From contig WBSG01000007.1 in NCBI GenBank assembly GCA_008923285.1, forward strand, positions 62,001 through 126,000: DNA of 64,000 nucleotides. Reading direction: 5' to 3'. The notes beneath the pieces were generated by a model. It saw only the letters and a list, made by a program, of their open reading frames with translations. It was not told where the DNA came from and ran no database searches. The position numbers and the translations under genes were made by a program. How positions within the stretch are numbered: position 1 is the stretch's first letter; each line of letters begins with the position of its first letter. Source of the DNA: Betaproteobacteria bacterium SCN2. GTDB taxonomy: Bacteria > Pseudomonadota > Gammaproteobacteria > Burkholderiales > Thiobacillaceae. This document shows, in pieces, positions 1 to 7,646 of this stretch.

Positions 1-264
1 CGGCTGCAACACCCCGTACTGCGCCACGATGGCGATCAGCACCGGCGCGCCGATCGCCGGCTCCTGGCCGAAGCAGGCGGCCGCGACCCTGGCCCGCGCC
101 GCCGGCGAAGCGACCACGATGAAGCGCCACGGCTCCATGCCGAAGGCCGAAGGCGCGATGCGGCCGGCCTGCAAGACCAGGTCGAGCGCGTGGCTTTCGA
201 CCGGCCGGCCGTGGAACTTGCGGCAGGCGAAACGCCCGCCGATGGAAGACAGCAATTCAGCCAT
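1..264 (-). CDS. Nitroreductase family protein (N-terminal part only)
   Basis: Flavin-dependent NAD(P)H oxidoreductase of the nitroreductase superfamily, cut by the window edge. Only the first 88 residues are visible, reading in from an ATG at 264. The start of the protein carries the family's FMN-binding arginine pattern (RFACRKF at about residues 11-17, like the usual RRSxRxF), followed by IAPSAFGMEPWRFIVV at about 36-51, the usual SP(T/S)..NxQPWRFivV segment. The physiological substrate cannot be told from the fragment. It diverges from the SseB-domain gene, with a 67-bp gap that must hold both promoters. Confidence 0.85.
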   Translation of the reverse strand, partial: MAELLSSIGGRFACRKFHGRPVESHALDLVLQAGRIAPSAFGMEPWRFIVVASPAARARVAAACFGQEPAIGAPVLIAIVAQYGVLQP

Positions 265-331
265 ATTCACCCCCGCTGGGTTAGAATTTCACTCTCATTC
301 AAGCACGTTTGCAGGCTGACAGAACCCCGCC

Positions 332-763
332 ATGGATCCCAACGCTTTCGTCCCCCACAACGACCTGGAAAAACTCCTCAACGACGTCACCCTCGGCACC
401 GTCGCCGCCGAAGACTTCGTCGCCCGCCTGCTGGCCGGCGACCAGGTGTTCATGCCGGTCAAGGACGAAAAGCACGCCATCGCCGGCTTCCAGGCCTCGA
501 CCAAGGCCCAGCCCCTGGTCATCGAGGACGACGAAGGCACGCAGATCCTGGTGCTGTTCACCAGCCCCGAGCGCGCCAAGCCCTTCGCCGAGATGTTCCC
601 CGACTTCACCGGCGGCCTGCTCACCGAGTTCACCTGGGTGCTGCGCCGCATCGGCGGCGGCTTCCCCATCTCGCTCAACCCGGGCTGGGACGTCGGCATG
701 GACTTCGACGCCGACACCGTGGCGCAGCTCATCGCTGCGCTGCCGGAAGAAACCAAGAGTTAG
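332..763 (+). CDS. SseB N-terminal domain protein
   Basis: 143-residue soluble protein resembling the SseB protein N-terminal domain family. It opens with a short helical segment (NDLEKLLNDV), followed by the pattern typical of the family: FVARLLAGDQVFMPV, then a central stretch in which an externally supplied value is compared (ILVLFTSPERAKPFAEMFPD), and ends FPISLNPGWDVGMDFDADTVAQL. In this family the motif LNPG(W/Y)... near the C terminus is usual. Role is not established beyond an old link to serine sensitivity in enterobacteria. It is a single gene, with dispersed repeats directly downstream. The start is the first ATG after the divergent promoter region. Confidence 0.75.
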   Translation: MDPNAFVPHNDLEKLLNDVTLGTVAAEDFVARLLAGDQVFMPVKDEKHAIAGFQASTKAQPLVIEDDEGTQILVLFTSPERAKPFAEMFPDFTGGLLTEFTWVLRRIGGGFPISLNPGWDVGMDFDADTVAQLIAALPEETKS

Positions 764-777
764 TCATGCCCGCCGCC

Positions 778-998
778 GTCATTGCGAGCCCACGCCCTCG
801 TCATTGCGAGGAGGCAAGGCCGACGAAGCAATCCAGTCAAACAAGGCTCGGCCTTCCCAAACTGGATCGCCACGGTCCTGCAGGCCTCGCGATGACATTG
901 CAGCCGTCACTGCGAGGGGCAGTGCGACGCGGCAGTCCAGTCCAACCAGGCTCAGCCTTCCCTAACTGGATCGCCACGGCCTCCGGCCTCGCGATGAC
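778..998. repeat. GTCATTGCGAG-type palindromic repeats (cluster A)
   Basis: Intergenic cluster of BIME-like elements. Each unit starts GTCATTGCGAG or GTCACTGCGAG, runs through GGCAATCCAGT-like text, has a small AGGCTCAGCCT-like centre, and returns as ACTGGATCGCCACGG...CTCGCGATGAC, so a unit can fold into a long imperfect hairpin. Two full units and a leading half unit are visible. They fill the gap between the SseB-domain gene and the FAD oxidase gene, which otherwise holds no coding sequence. Confidence 0.85.
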
Positions 999-1022
999 AG
1001 CCTGCATCAGGACACTGTAATC

Positions 1023-2408
1023 ATGTCCAGCAACGATATCCTCCAGGCACTGACCGCAGCGTTGGGGCCGGACCGTGTATTTGCCGACGCCGACACGCTC
1101 GCGCTCTACAGCGCCGACGAGACCCCCAGGCACGTCACCCCCGCCGCGGTGCTGTTCCCCGCCAGCCACGAGCATGTGGCGGCGCTGATGCAGATCGCCC
1201 ACGCCCATAACATCCCGGTGGTGCCCAGAGGCGCCGGCTCCGGCAACGTGGGCGGCGCGCTGCCGGTCAAGAATGGTTTGGTGGTCAGCTTCGAGTGCAT
1301 GAACCAGGTCCTCGAATTCGATCCCGCGAATAGATTGATGGTGGTGCAGCCCGGCGTGGTCACCGAAGACATCGGCAAGCTCGCCCGAACAAGAAACCTC
1401 TTCTACGCACCCGACCCCGGCAGCGGCGCCTATTCGCGCATCGGCGGCAACCTCGCCATGAACGCGGCCGGCCCGCGCGCCATCAAGTACGGCGTCACGC
1501 GCGACTTCGTGCTGGGGCTGAAGGCCGTCACCGGCGACGGCAAGACCCTCGTCACCGGCTGCCGCACGTCCAAGGGCGTTACCGGCTACGACTTCACCCG
1601 CCTCCTGGTCGGCTCGGAAGGCACGCTGGCGCTCATCACCGAGGCCACGCTGAGGCTCGTGCCCGCGCCCGAAACCGTGGCCACGCTGCGCCTGTGCTTT
1701 TCCAGCAACCGCGCCGCCTGCGAGGCGGTGGAGCGCGTGATGGCGCAAAGCGTGGTGCCCTGCGCGCTGGAAATCATGGACCGCCGCTCCATCGAGGCCA
1801 TCAGGCCGACTGGCGCGGCCGACGACCTGCCCTCAGGCACCGAGGCCCTGCTGATGGTGGAAGCCGACGGCCCCGTGCGCGACGTGCCGCACCAGATCGC
1901 CGCGCTGAAAGACGCCCTCCAGGGCGACGGCCTCTTGGAAGTGCGCGAAGGCGTCACCCGCGAAGAAGCCCAGGCCTTGTGGGTTGCGAGAAAATCCCTG
2001 TCCCACGCCGTCAAGCAGTACGCCCCGCTCAAGATCAACGAAGACGTGGTGGTGCCGGTATCCAGACTCGCCGACTTCATCGACTTCCTCGACAGCCTCG
2101 GCCACCGCTACCCCTTCCCCATCGTCAGCTTCGGCCACGCCGGCAACGGCAACCTGCACGTCAACCTCATGGTGCACCCCGACGACGCCGAGGAAATGAC
2201 CCAGGCCCGCGCCTGCCTGAAGGAACTCTTCGCCACCGTGCTGGCCTACGGCGGCACGCTGTCGGGCGAGCACGGCATCGGCACCGAAAAGCGCGCCTAC
2301 GTCGGCCTCGAAATCGACCCCGACACCCTGGCCCTGATGCGCGCCGTAAAAAAACAGTTCGACCCCGCCGGCATCCTCAACCCCGGCAAGCTGTTCCCGG
2401 ACGACTAA
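1023..2408 (+). CDS. FAD-linked oxidase, GlcD/D-2-hydroxyacid dehydrogenase family
   Basis: 461-residue flavoprotein that oxidises a 2-hydroxyacid such as glycolate or D-lactate. The N-terminal PCMH-type FAD-binding domain shows VVPRGAGSGNVGGALP (about 69-84), an ADPGSGAYSRIGGNLAMNAAGPRAIKYG segment that contacts the flavin (about 131-158), and GSEGTLALITEATLRLVPAPET (about 198-219). The C-terminal FAD-oxidase domain ends with the family signatures GHAGNGNLHVN (about 373-383) and SGEHGIGTEKR (about 415-425). Length fits GlcD. No glcE or glcF partner lies beside it, so the substrate and electron acceptor remain open and a stand-alone D-lactate dehydrogenase role is equally possible. The ATG at 1023 sits just after the repeat cluster. 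Confidence 0.88.
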   Translation: MSSNDILQALTAALGPDRVFADADTLALYSADETPRHVTPAAVLFPASHEHVAALMQIAHAHNIPVVPRGAGSGNVGGALPVKNGLVVSFECMNQVLEFDPANRLMVVQPGVVTEDIGKLARTRNLFYAPDPGSGAYSRIGGNLAMNAAGPRAIKYGVTRDFVLGLKAVTGDGKTLVTGCRTSKGVTGYDFTRLLVGSEGTLALITEATLRLVPAPETVATLRLCFSSNRAACEAVERVMAQSVVPCALEIMDRRSIEAIRPTGAADDLPSGTEALLMVEADGPVRDVPHQIAALKDALQGDGLLEVREGVTREEAQALWVARKSLSHAVKQYAPLKINEDVVVPVSRLADFIDFLDSLGHRYPFPIVSFGHAGNGNLHVNLMVHPDDAEEMTQARACLKELFATVLAYGGTLSGEHGIGTEKRAYVGLEIDPDTLALMRAVKKQFDPAGILNPGKLFPDD

Positions 2409-2418
2409 ACCGCCCCCC

Positions 2419-2644
2419 GTCATTGCGAGGAGGCGAAGCCGACGCGGCAATCCGGCCAAACAAGACTCAGCCTTCCTTAACTGGATCGCCACGGCCTACG
2501 GCCTCGCGATGACGCCCACCCCACCGTCACTGCGAGGCGCGTATTTAGCCTTTAGCCGCGAGCGCAGCATGGTGGGACGTGGCAGCCCAGTCAAACCAGG
2601 CCAAGCCCCATCGTCACTGCGAGCGCAGCGCGGCAGTCCAGTTA
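2419..2644. repeat. GTCATTGCGAG-type palindromic repeats (cluster B)
   Basis: Repeat cluster filling most of the 348-bp gap between the FAD oxidase gene and the tRNA promoter. It begins with one complete hairpin unit (GTCATTGCGAGGAGGCG ... CTCGCGATGAC), then two GTCACTGCGAG half units. The middle one is interrupted by extra sequence around 2548-2580. Between 2667 and 2694 there is a CTTGCAACTTGAAACTTG-like stretch that resembles half of the second, CAAG-rich repeat family seen near 26.2 and 48.8 kb. No gene is visible in the gap. Confidence 0.8.
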
Positions 2645-2714
2645 AACAAGGCCTAGCAACACCCCTTGTATCTTGCAACTTGAAACTTGCCCCTTATTGT
2701 TTCGAAAAACATGC

Positions 2715-2743
2715 TTTACAAGAATTCCCCCCATCCCTATAAT
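2715..2743 (+). promoter_or_regulatory. Sigma-70 promoter of the tRNA-Ala gene
   Basis: A -35 element TTTACA (2715-2720) and a perfect -10 element TATAAT (2738-2743) are separated by exactly 17 bp. The tRNA begins 13 bp after the -10, and a GC-rich discriminator (GCCGAG) follows the -10, as is common for stringently controlled stable-RNA promoters. Confidence 0.85.
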
Positions 2744-2756
2744 GCCGAGCTTCGTT

Positions 2757-2832
<76 letters not shown>

Positions 2833-2847
2833 CGAATAAAGGCTGCA

Positions 2848-3027
2848 ATGCATAAACTAGGCGTCATCAGTGTGCTGCTGGGCTTGGTCTTCAGCATTGT
2901 GGGATTGATAGTCGGGTTCACCCTGGCTATCGGTCGCGGAACCGGAGAAGAATGGTTTACACTGGTTCCGTTCGGTTTTGTTTTACTGCTGCTTGGCGTG
3001 ACTCTGACGCAACTCAGCAAAAAATGA
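2848..3027 (+). CDS. Small two-helix membrane protein between two tRNA genes
   Basis: 59-residue hydrophobic protein, not recognised. The ATG at 2848 lies 15 bp after the tRNA-Ala CCA end and has an AAAGG-like ribosome site a few bases upstream; longer readings would start inside the tRNA and are rejected. Two transmembrane segments are evident, about residues 4-27 (LGVISVLLGLVFSIVGLIVGF) and 38-55 (TLVPFGFVLLLLGVTLT), joined by a short polar loop with GRGTGEE. The C terminus is QLSKK. It ends 8 bp before tRNA-Glu, so it is probably co-transcribed with both tRNAs and must be released by tRNA processing. Function unknown. Confidence 0.6.
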   Translation: MHKLGVISVLLGLVFSIVGLIVGFTLAIGRGTGEEWFTLVPFGFVLLLLGVTLTQLSKK

Positions 3028-3035
3028 CGATTACT

Positions 3036-3111
3036 GTCCCCATCGTCTAGAGGCCTAGGACACCGCCCTTTCACGGCGATAACCGGGGTTCGAATCCCCG
3101 TGGGGACGCCA
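3036..3111 (+). tRNA. tRNA-Glu, anticodon TTC
   Basis: 76-nt tRNA with encoded CCA. Acceptor stem GTCCCCA/TGGGGAC, D arm with CGTCTAGAGGCCTAGGACA, anticodon loop CTTTCAC giving TTC, T arm with GGTTCGAATCC. It is close to known bacterial tRNA-Glu sequences. A strong terminator starts two bases after the CCA. Confidence 0.97.
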
Positions 3112-3112
3112 A

Positions 3113-3152
3113 CAAAAGAAAACGCCACCCAACCGGGTGGCGTTTTCTTTTG
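3113..3152 (+). terminator. Rho-independent terminator after tRNA-Glu
   Basis: Perfect inverted repeat with 18-bp arms (3113-3130 and 3135-3152), a 4-nt AACC loop, GC-rich core GCCACCC/GGGTGGC and a T-rich distal arm. It ends the tRNA-Ala/small ORF/tRNA-Glu unit. Confidence 0.9.
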
Positions 3153-3283
3153 TTGTGGTTCTCATGGGTACTTAGAGGACCCCTCCGGGTTCGCGGAGCA
3201 AGCACTGCTTGCGACGGACAGCCGAAGGCTGGTCCCGAACGCAGTGAGGGACGAACTTTCGCGGAGGCAACGCGAAAGCGAGC

Positions 3284-3295
3284 AATCCCCGTGGG
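3284..3295 (+). other. Duplicated fragment of the tRNA-Glu 3' end
   Basis: The 12 bases AATCCCCGTGGG at 3284-3295 are identical to 3093-3104 in the T arm/acceptor stem of tRNA-Glu. Like the tRNA, they are followed at once by a hairpin built around GCCACC/GGTGGC. The 131 bp between the first hairpin and this fragment hold no convincing gene, only short GC-rich hairpins. It looks like the scar of a duplication or of an integration event at the tRNA 3' end. Confidence 0.5.
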
Positions 3296-3299
3296 AAAT

Positions 3300-3336
3300 A
3301 AAATCAAACGCCACCGCAAGGGTGGCGTTTGATTTT
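3300..3336 (+). terminator. Second terminator-like hairpin downstream of the tRNA-Glu fragment
   Basis: Perfect 16-bp inverted repeat (3300-3315 with 3321-3336), a 5-nt loop and T-rich distal arm, sharing its GCCACC core with the terminator at 3113-3152. It could stop transcription from either side, separating the tRNA unit from the minus-strand abiE genes that end at 3401. Confidence 0.75.
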
Positions 3337-3400
3337 CTCAGTATGTGCAAATTTTGCACATTGCTTTCCCAATGGCCGACTCATGGAACCGTCAGGCCTC

Positions 3401-4315
3401 CTAGATATCTTCCAGTACGCGTTCAAGATTTCCGAGCACTTCACGATGCTTCACTGGTGACATCTGAGAAATATTCAGCAGCTTCCAACGTACCGCGGGC
3501 AATGTCTCCGCATGCTCCACACCAAGCAGGTTCCACTGCGGCTCACCGCGCTTGAAAGACAACAGGAAGTTCTTCTCGCTCTCGCCCAGCCGTCTGTGCA
3601 GCAAGGCAATCAAATCTTCGCGCGCCTGTTTAAGTTCGTCCAACGTCGCCGGCTCAGTAGTCATACCCACAAACTGCCGTTCGTACAGGTCTTCCAGCGG
3701 CTTACGGGCGGGGTTCAGCAGCCGGGCAATGGAATCGTCTCCGCTGATCAAATACACCAGGAAAGCACGAAACAAGTCGTCGCTGATTCCTTCATCAGCC
3801 AGCAGCAGTTTTACGTCGAACAAATCACGTGGGTGTTGTCGGTCGAGTGCCGCGACAAGTTTGCCGGCATACAAATCGGCAAATGAGACAACAGGCACCT
3901 CGGCAAAACCAAATTCTGCTTCTGCGCGGTCAACTATTCGCCGTGTTGCCTCCGGGTAAACCGTGCCGCGCAATACCGGGGACACCTCGATTTTTATTGT
4001 TGCTGCGCCATCGGTTACGAGCAGTCCATTAACGTTTTCATCCTGACGTTTGCCGGGATCGACGCGATAGCCCTGTCTGGTCAGGGCCTCAGTAATTCTG
4101 CCAAGTGCGGCGCCAATTTCCCGTAGTGCCGATTCGCGATCGCCAATTGGCAAAAAGGCCAGATCGATATCTACCGAAAGGCGCGGCATGTTGCGCACAA
4201 ACAAGTTGATTGCCGTACCGCCTTTAAGAGCAAAACACGGCTCCTTTGCAACACTGGGGAGCACAGAAACCAGCAGCCGAACCTGCGCGAAATAAGGGCT
4301 ATCGTGCGTAATCAT
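3401..4315 (-). CDS. abiEii: AbiEii/AbiGii-type nucleotidyltransferase toxin
   Basis: 304-residue toxin of the AbiE toxin-antitoxin/abortive-infection system. Such toxins are nucleotidyltransferase-fold proteins that arrest growth, and related enzymes modify tRNA ends. The hallmark KGGTAINLF (about 32-40) with DIDLAF (about 49-54) carries the GG and the paired catalytic aspartates. A second conserved block is FADLYAGKLVAALDRQHPRDLFDVKLL. The start is the ATG at 4315, which overlaps the upstream antitoxin gene by 17 bp; a 30-residue upstream extension lacks family similarity. Operon with abiEi. AT-richer than the surrounding core genes. Confidence 0.9.
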   Translation of the reverse strand: MITHDSPYFAQVRLLVSVLPSVAKEPCFALKGGTAINLFVRNMPRLSVDIDLAFLPIGDRESALREIGAALGRITEALTRQGYRVDPGKRQDENVNGLLVTDGAATIKIEVSPVLRGTVYPEATRRIVDRAEAEFGFAEVPVVSFADLYAGKLVAALDRQHPRDLFDVKLLLADEGISDDLFRAFLVYLISGDDSIARLLNPARKPLEDLYERQFVGMTTEPATLDELKQAREDLIALLHRRLGESEKNFLLSFKRGEPQWNLLGVEHAETLPAVRWKLLNISQMSPVKHREVLGNLERVLEDI

Positions 4316-5159
4316 CAAGGTCCGTCGGCAAAGTGATTTGATACCTGGGGTGCAGCTTCCCACCCGGAACCAGCATGCGCTTGCCTTTGCCAAGGTCCAC
4401 GTCATTCAAATCGAGGTGTTTCAACCACTGATGCTGATGCCGCTCCGCCAGCGCCAGGAAAAGCCGTTTCACCTTCACGCTGGCGCATGCCTTTAAGAGC
4501 GCCGTTACACGATTCGGCCGCAGATTCACCAAGCCTTGCATCAGTACGTCGGCCTCATAGACCGATTCTTTCGCCGGTACGTCTTGCAACACTTCGAATA
4601 TGGCCCGCTCGTTGGAGGAATACAGCAACCACCATTCCCACGGCCCCCAGGCTGTCTGCTGCAACCCGAATTCGGAATACTGACTTGGGCCAAGCGGCTT
4701 GCCCTGGAAATCAACATACGTGCCTTGTTCATCCAGGCGCGCGCGCAGAGTATTAAACATGGCATCGTTGCGCGCGACGAATCGCTCTTCCAAGCCCAGC
4801 TTGTTTACCCAGGCTGGCAGCACCTCCGGTCCATACAGATATATGGTCTCTGCCCCGCTCATGCGGACGTAATGGCCCATTCCATGGTGAACGAGCGCGG
4901 TTCGCCCGCCGACATGCAGGTAACACCCCGCCAGAAGCTGCAGGCTCGCCACCACGTGTTGCCACTTCAATGGCGGGCCGGGTCGGCGATAGACCCCACG
5001 CGCCGGAGAGACCAGCCAACCGCTTTCCGCATACTTTGCTATGAGGGCACGGGAATAGCCATGCTCTTCCAGCCACCACGTAGGCGCGAGCAGGCCTTCC
5101 TCCAGTAAATCGTGGAGAAGGTTTAATTTTCCTGATTTATGCTCACTCATGGTTTGCAA
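4299..5159 (-). CDS. abiEi: AbiEi-type antitoxin/transcriptional autorepressor
   Basis: 286-residue partner of the AbiEii toxin. AbiEi proteins have an N-terminal winged-helix domain that binds inverted repeats in their own promoter and a C-terminal domain needed for antitoxin activity. Here the winged-helix part is residues about 10-60 (LLAPTWWLEEHGYSRALIAKYAESGWL ... GVYRRPG), typical of the family. The central stretch LLAGCYLHVGGRTALVHHGMGHY also fits. The start may be the Met at 5159 or the Met three codons later. A 23-bp palindrome lies 45 bp upstream. Gene order antitoxin then toxin with overlap is the usual one. Confidence 0.88.
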   Translation of the reverse strand: MQTMSEHKSGKLNLLHDLLEEGLLAPTWWLEEHGYSRALIAKYAESGWLVSPARGVYRRPGPPLKWQHVVASLQLLAGCYLHVGGRTALVHHGMGHYVRMSGAETIYLYGPEVLPAWVNKLGLEERFVARNDAMFNTLRARLDEQGTYVDFQGKPLGPSQYSEFGLQQTAWGPWEWWLLYSSNERAIFEVLQDVPAKESVYEADVLMQGLVNLRPNRVTALLKACASVKVKRLFLALAERHQHQWLKHLDLNDVDLGKGKRMLVPGGKLHPRYQITLPTDLDDYAR

Positions 5160-5203
5160 AATAGCACCTTTTTAAACCGATGACTAGTTTACATTTCGTT
5201 AAA

Positions 5204-5226
5204 TTTGCTAACCATGGGTTAGCAAA
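5204..5226. promoter_or_regulatory. 23-bp palindrome, candidate AbiEi operator
   Basis: Perfect 10-bp arms TTTGCTAACC and GGTTAGCAAA around a 3-bp ATG centre, in an AT-rich stretch just upstream of abiEi. A related half site (GGTTTGCAAAAT) spans the abiEi start region at about 5151-5162. Characterised AbiEi proteins repress their operon by binding inverted repeats of this size, so autoregulation is a reasonable inference. Confidence 0.6.
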
Positions 5227-5285
5227 ATCAATAATTAATAAACCTTGGCCAAGAACCAAGGATTCCTTAGCAGTTACCTTTACCC

Positions 5286-5366
5286 GTCATTGCGAGCCCC
5301 GCAGGGGCGTGGCAATCCAGGGTTTTCGTCATCGCGAGCGTAGCGCGGCGATCCAGTCAAACCCGG
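5286..5366. repeat. GTCATTGCGAG-type palindromic repeats (cluster C)
   Basis: Two half units in tandem: GTCATTGCGAGCCCCGCAGG...GGCAATCCAG and GTCATCGCGAGCGTAGCG...GCGATCCAGTC. They sit between the abiE promoter and the umuD remnant, in a gap with no gene. Confidence 0.75.
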
Positions 5367-5378
5367 TCCAGCCTCATC

Positions 5379-5775
5379 TCACTTCAACTTCCGAATAACA
5401 CTCCTCACCACCCCCCAACCACCAACTCCTGCCCCTCCTTGAACTCGATCGGCGCATACGCCGGGTTCTCGGCAATCAGCCGCACCTTGCCGCGGCGCTT
5501 CTCCAGCCTTTTCACCGTCAGCTCGCCATCCACCACCGCAATCACGATGTCGTTGTGCCGCGGCTCCAGCGCGCGGTCCACCACCAACAGCGTGCCTTCC
5601 TGGATGCCGGCGTTAATCATCGAGTCGCCCGCCGCCTGCACAAAAAACGTCGCCTCGCGGTGCTCGATCAGGTGCTCGTTCAAATCCAGCAGGCCTCCAC
5701 GCAGTCGTCCGCCGGCGAAGGAAAGCCCGCCCGTACCTTGTGGCCGAACAGCGGCAGCGCAAGCGGCACCGGCAT
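5379..5775 (-). pseudogene. umuD: umuD remnant with two single-base frameshifts
   Basis: UmuD is the self-cleaving LexA-like subunit of DNA polymerase V. Residues matching its S24 peptidase domain are clear: LDLNEHLIEHREATFFVQ, then AGDSMINAGIQEGTLLVVD (catalytic Ser), then DGELTVKRLEKRRG (catalytic Lys). Two shifts break the gene. Near the N terminus the reading frame from the ATG at 5775 (MPVPLALPLFGHKVRAGFPS...) runs into a stop after VEAC because one base is missing before LDLNEHL. Near the end ELVV is followed by GGW-stop instead of WGVVRSVIRKLK, which resumes one base over and ends at 5379. No umuC lies beside it. Sequencing error at both sites is the alternative. Confidence 0.75.
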
Positions 5776-5818
5776 GGGGGAAGGCAGCAGGACCCCGGCC
5801 GGCAGCTCGGCCAGGCAA

Positions 5819-7636
5819 CTAAGCGATCAGCCGTTCAACCAGCGGCGACTGGTGGGAATATGTCAGGAAAGCCTCATGCGTCGCGCGCGTGATAGCAACG
5901 TAGCTCAGTCTCACATCGTCCTCGATATTGTCCGAAGACAGCGCGCCCAACCCACCCACAGCGACACAAGGGAACTCAAGGCCTTTCGAGGAATGCATGC
6001 TGAGGAATCTGACGGCATCCCGATCTGCCTGCACCCGATTCTTGTTGCTCTTTGCCACATCAATCGGAATGTCATGCTTGGCAAAGACCTTTTCGAAGCG
6101 CTCACCAATGTGATGCTGGGGATACAGCACCGCCATATGTCCCCACTGATAACCGGCTGCATGGCGTCCCTGGAGCCACTCAGCAATGGCATGCGCTTCG
6201 CCGTCGTAATTCACGCACTTGCGCACCTCCGGCTCCAGTCCCTGCCGGCCGGCATCCTCGGGCAACAGGATGGCATCCTCGTCATCCGCGCAAACGCCCG
6301 GCGCGCCCAGCACATCGGCAGCAACCTTGCGCGCAAAGCGCAGTATCTGCGCGGTGTTACGGTAATTGACCTTGAGCACGGTGGTTCGCCCCGCCGCCTC
6401 GATTCCAAGCTGCTTCCAAACCGGACGCGAACGCCCCTTGTAGATGGCCTGCGCATCGTCATACACGATCATCAGTGACTTTGTGTCCGGATTGACCATT
6501 CGAGCAGCAAGCGCAAACCATTGAGGTTCGAAGTCATGCGCCTCGTCGATCAAGACCGCGTCATACTGGCCTGCCGGTATTTGACCGCGCTCGACCGCCT
6601 TGACCACAGTCTCGATGACAGCCGCCAAATGCTCGCCGTCACTCGAGTAATCCCTTCTGTTGGGTGCGCCAATGTCATATTCGCGCAGCATGCGCCAGCA
6701 CCAGGCATGAAAAGTGGAGACGATCACACGATCTTCCACGCCGCGATCCTGCATAGCGTTTTCCAGCCGGCCCGCAATCGCATTGGCATAGCACAACACC
6801 AGCACCGGCCGCGCCGCAACTCTCGCTAGATGCTCGGCCCGAAAAGCGAGGATCAGGGTCTTGCCTGAACCCGCCACGCCACGGATGATGCGATGCCCAT
6901 CGCCCAAGCTGCGCGCAATCAATTCCTGCTGCATGTCCATCACGGCAAGCATGCGGTCGTCTGCCGGAGAATCGGGTTTTGCCTCTGGCTCGTCGAACGG
7001 CAACGCAATTTGCCTGATCCGCACTTCCGGGAACAGCATCGCACGCACCCGATCAAGCTGCGGCAAAGACAAACCTTGCCCAAGGCGACGTGACACCATT
7101 TTCCAGACCCGCTCCCGGAAGATTTCCGGGTCTGCGTTCTCAGACATCTCGTCACGAAAGATGCAGCGCTCGGGTGGAAAGACCTCATACAGGTTTGTTC
7201 CATCAAACTGCTTGCGCGTAATGTTGGCAAACACCACGCCATGACCGAACGGCATAATGGGCTGCCCTTTGAAAGCCCCTTCCTGAAAAACCAGAAGCGG
7301 GTCGCGCTTCAAGGTATTGACCACATTGAACATATAGCCGCGCACCTGTTCGAATGGGTTATCCGTTCCGACGATGCCTTGATCCGTCAGCAGCTGTACC
7401 TGCTGCTTGTTGGCTTCCGCAATCGTCTCAAGGCGCCAGTCCTTGACCTCCAGCACCACGATGCCTTGTTGTGGATGTAGTACGACAAAATCCGGATGCC
7501 TACCAAATGGCCCAACTGGCAAGTTATGCCATACCCAAGCATTATCTTCTAGGAAGTCTTTCAGCCGTTCTGCTAGGCGAAGTTCACCACGCGTGTCGAA
7601 GCGTGTGGTACCCAATGTCGGGATAAGGGTAGCCAT
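5819..7636 (-). CDS. NERD-domain superfamily 1 (UvrD-like) helicase
   Basis: 605-residue fusion of a nuclease-related NERD domain and an SF1 helicase. The NERD part (about 15-130) has a PD-(D/E)XK-like pattern, D49 in RHPDFVVL and E63-V-K65 in VLEVKDW, so it may cut DNA. The helicase part shows Walker A GVAGSGKT (253-260), Walker B LIDEAHDF (about 362-369), VYDDAQAIYKGR, VNYRNTAQ, and the C-terminal motifs SMHSSKGLEFPCVAV and SYVAITRATH. It is the last complete gene of the hsdR-hsdS-rloC-hsdM-x-helicase operon, 10 bp after the unknown gene upstream. Such helicases recur in defence islands. A role with the restriction system is inferred from position only. Confidence 0.88.
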   Translation of the reverse strand: MATLIPTLGTTRFDTRGELRLAERLKDFLEDNAWVWHNLPVGPFGRHPDFVVLHPQQGIVVLEVKDWRLETIAEANKQQVQLLTDQGIVGTDNPFEQVRGYMFNVVNTLKRDPLLVFQEGAFKGQPIMPFGHGVVFANITRKQFDGTNLYEVFPPERCIFRDEMSENADPEIFRERVWKMVSRRLGQGLSLPQLDRVRAMLFPEVRIRQIALPFDEPEAKPDSPADDRMLAVMDMQQELIARSLGDGHRIIRGVAGSGKTLILAFRAEHLARVAARPVLVLCYANAIAGRLENAMQDRGVEDRVIVSTFHAWCWRMLREYDIGAPNRRDYSSDGEHLAAVIETVVKAVERGQIPAGQYDAVLIDEAHDFEPQWFALAARMVNPDTKSLMIVYDDAQAIYKGRSRPVWKQLGIEAAGRTTVLKVNYRNTAQILRFARKVAADVLGAPGVCADDEDAILLPEDAGRQGLEPEVRKCVNYDGEAHAIAEWLQGRHAAGYQWGHMAVLYPQHHIGERFEKVFAKHDIPIDVAKSNKNRVQADRDAVRFLSMHSSKGLEFPCVAVGGLGALSSDNIEDDVRLSYVAITRATHEAFLTYSHQSPLVERLIA

Positions 7637-7646
7637 TCTTTACTGT

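Noticed and set aside
3153-3283. Possible small gene or structured RNA between the two hairpins after tRNA-Glu
   Set aside because: Only short GC-rich hairpins and no conserved frame or promoter were found.
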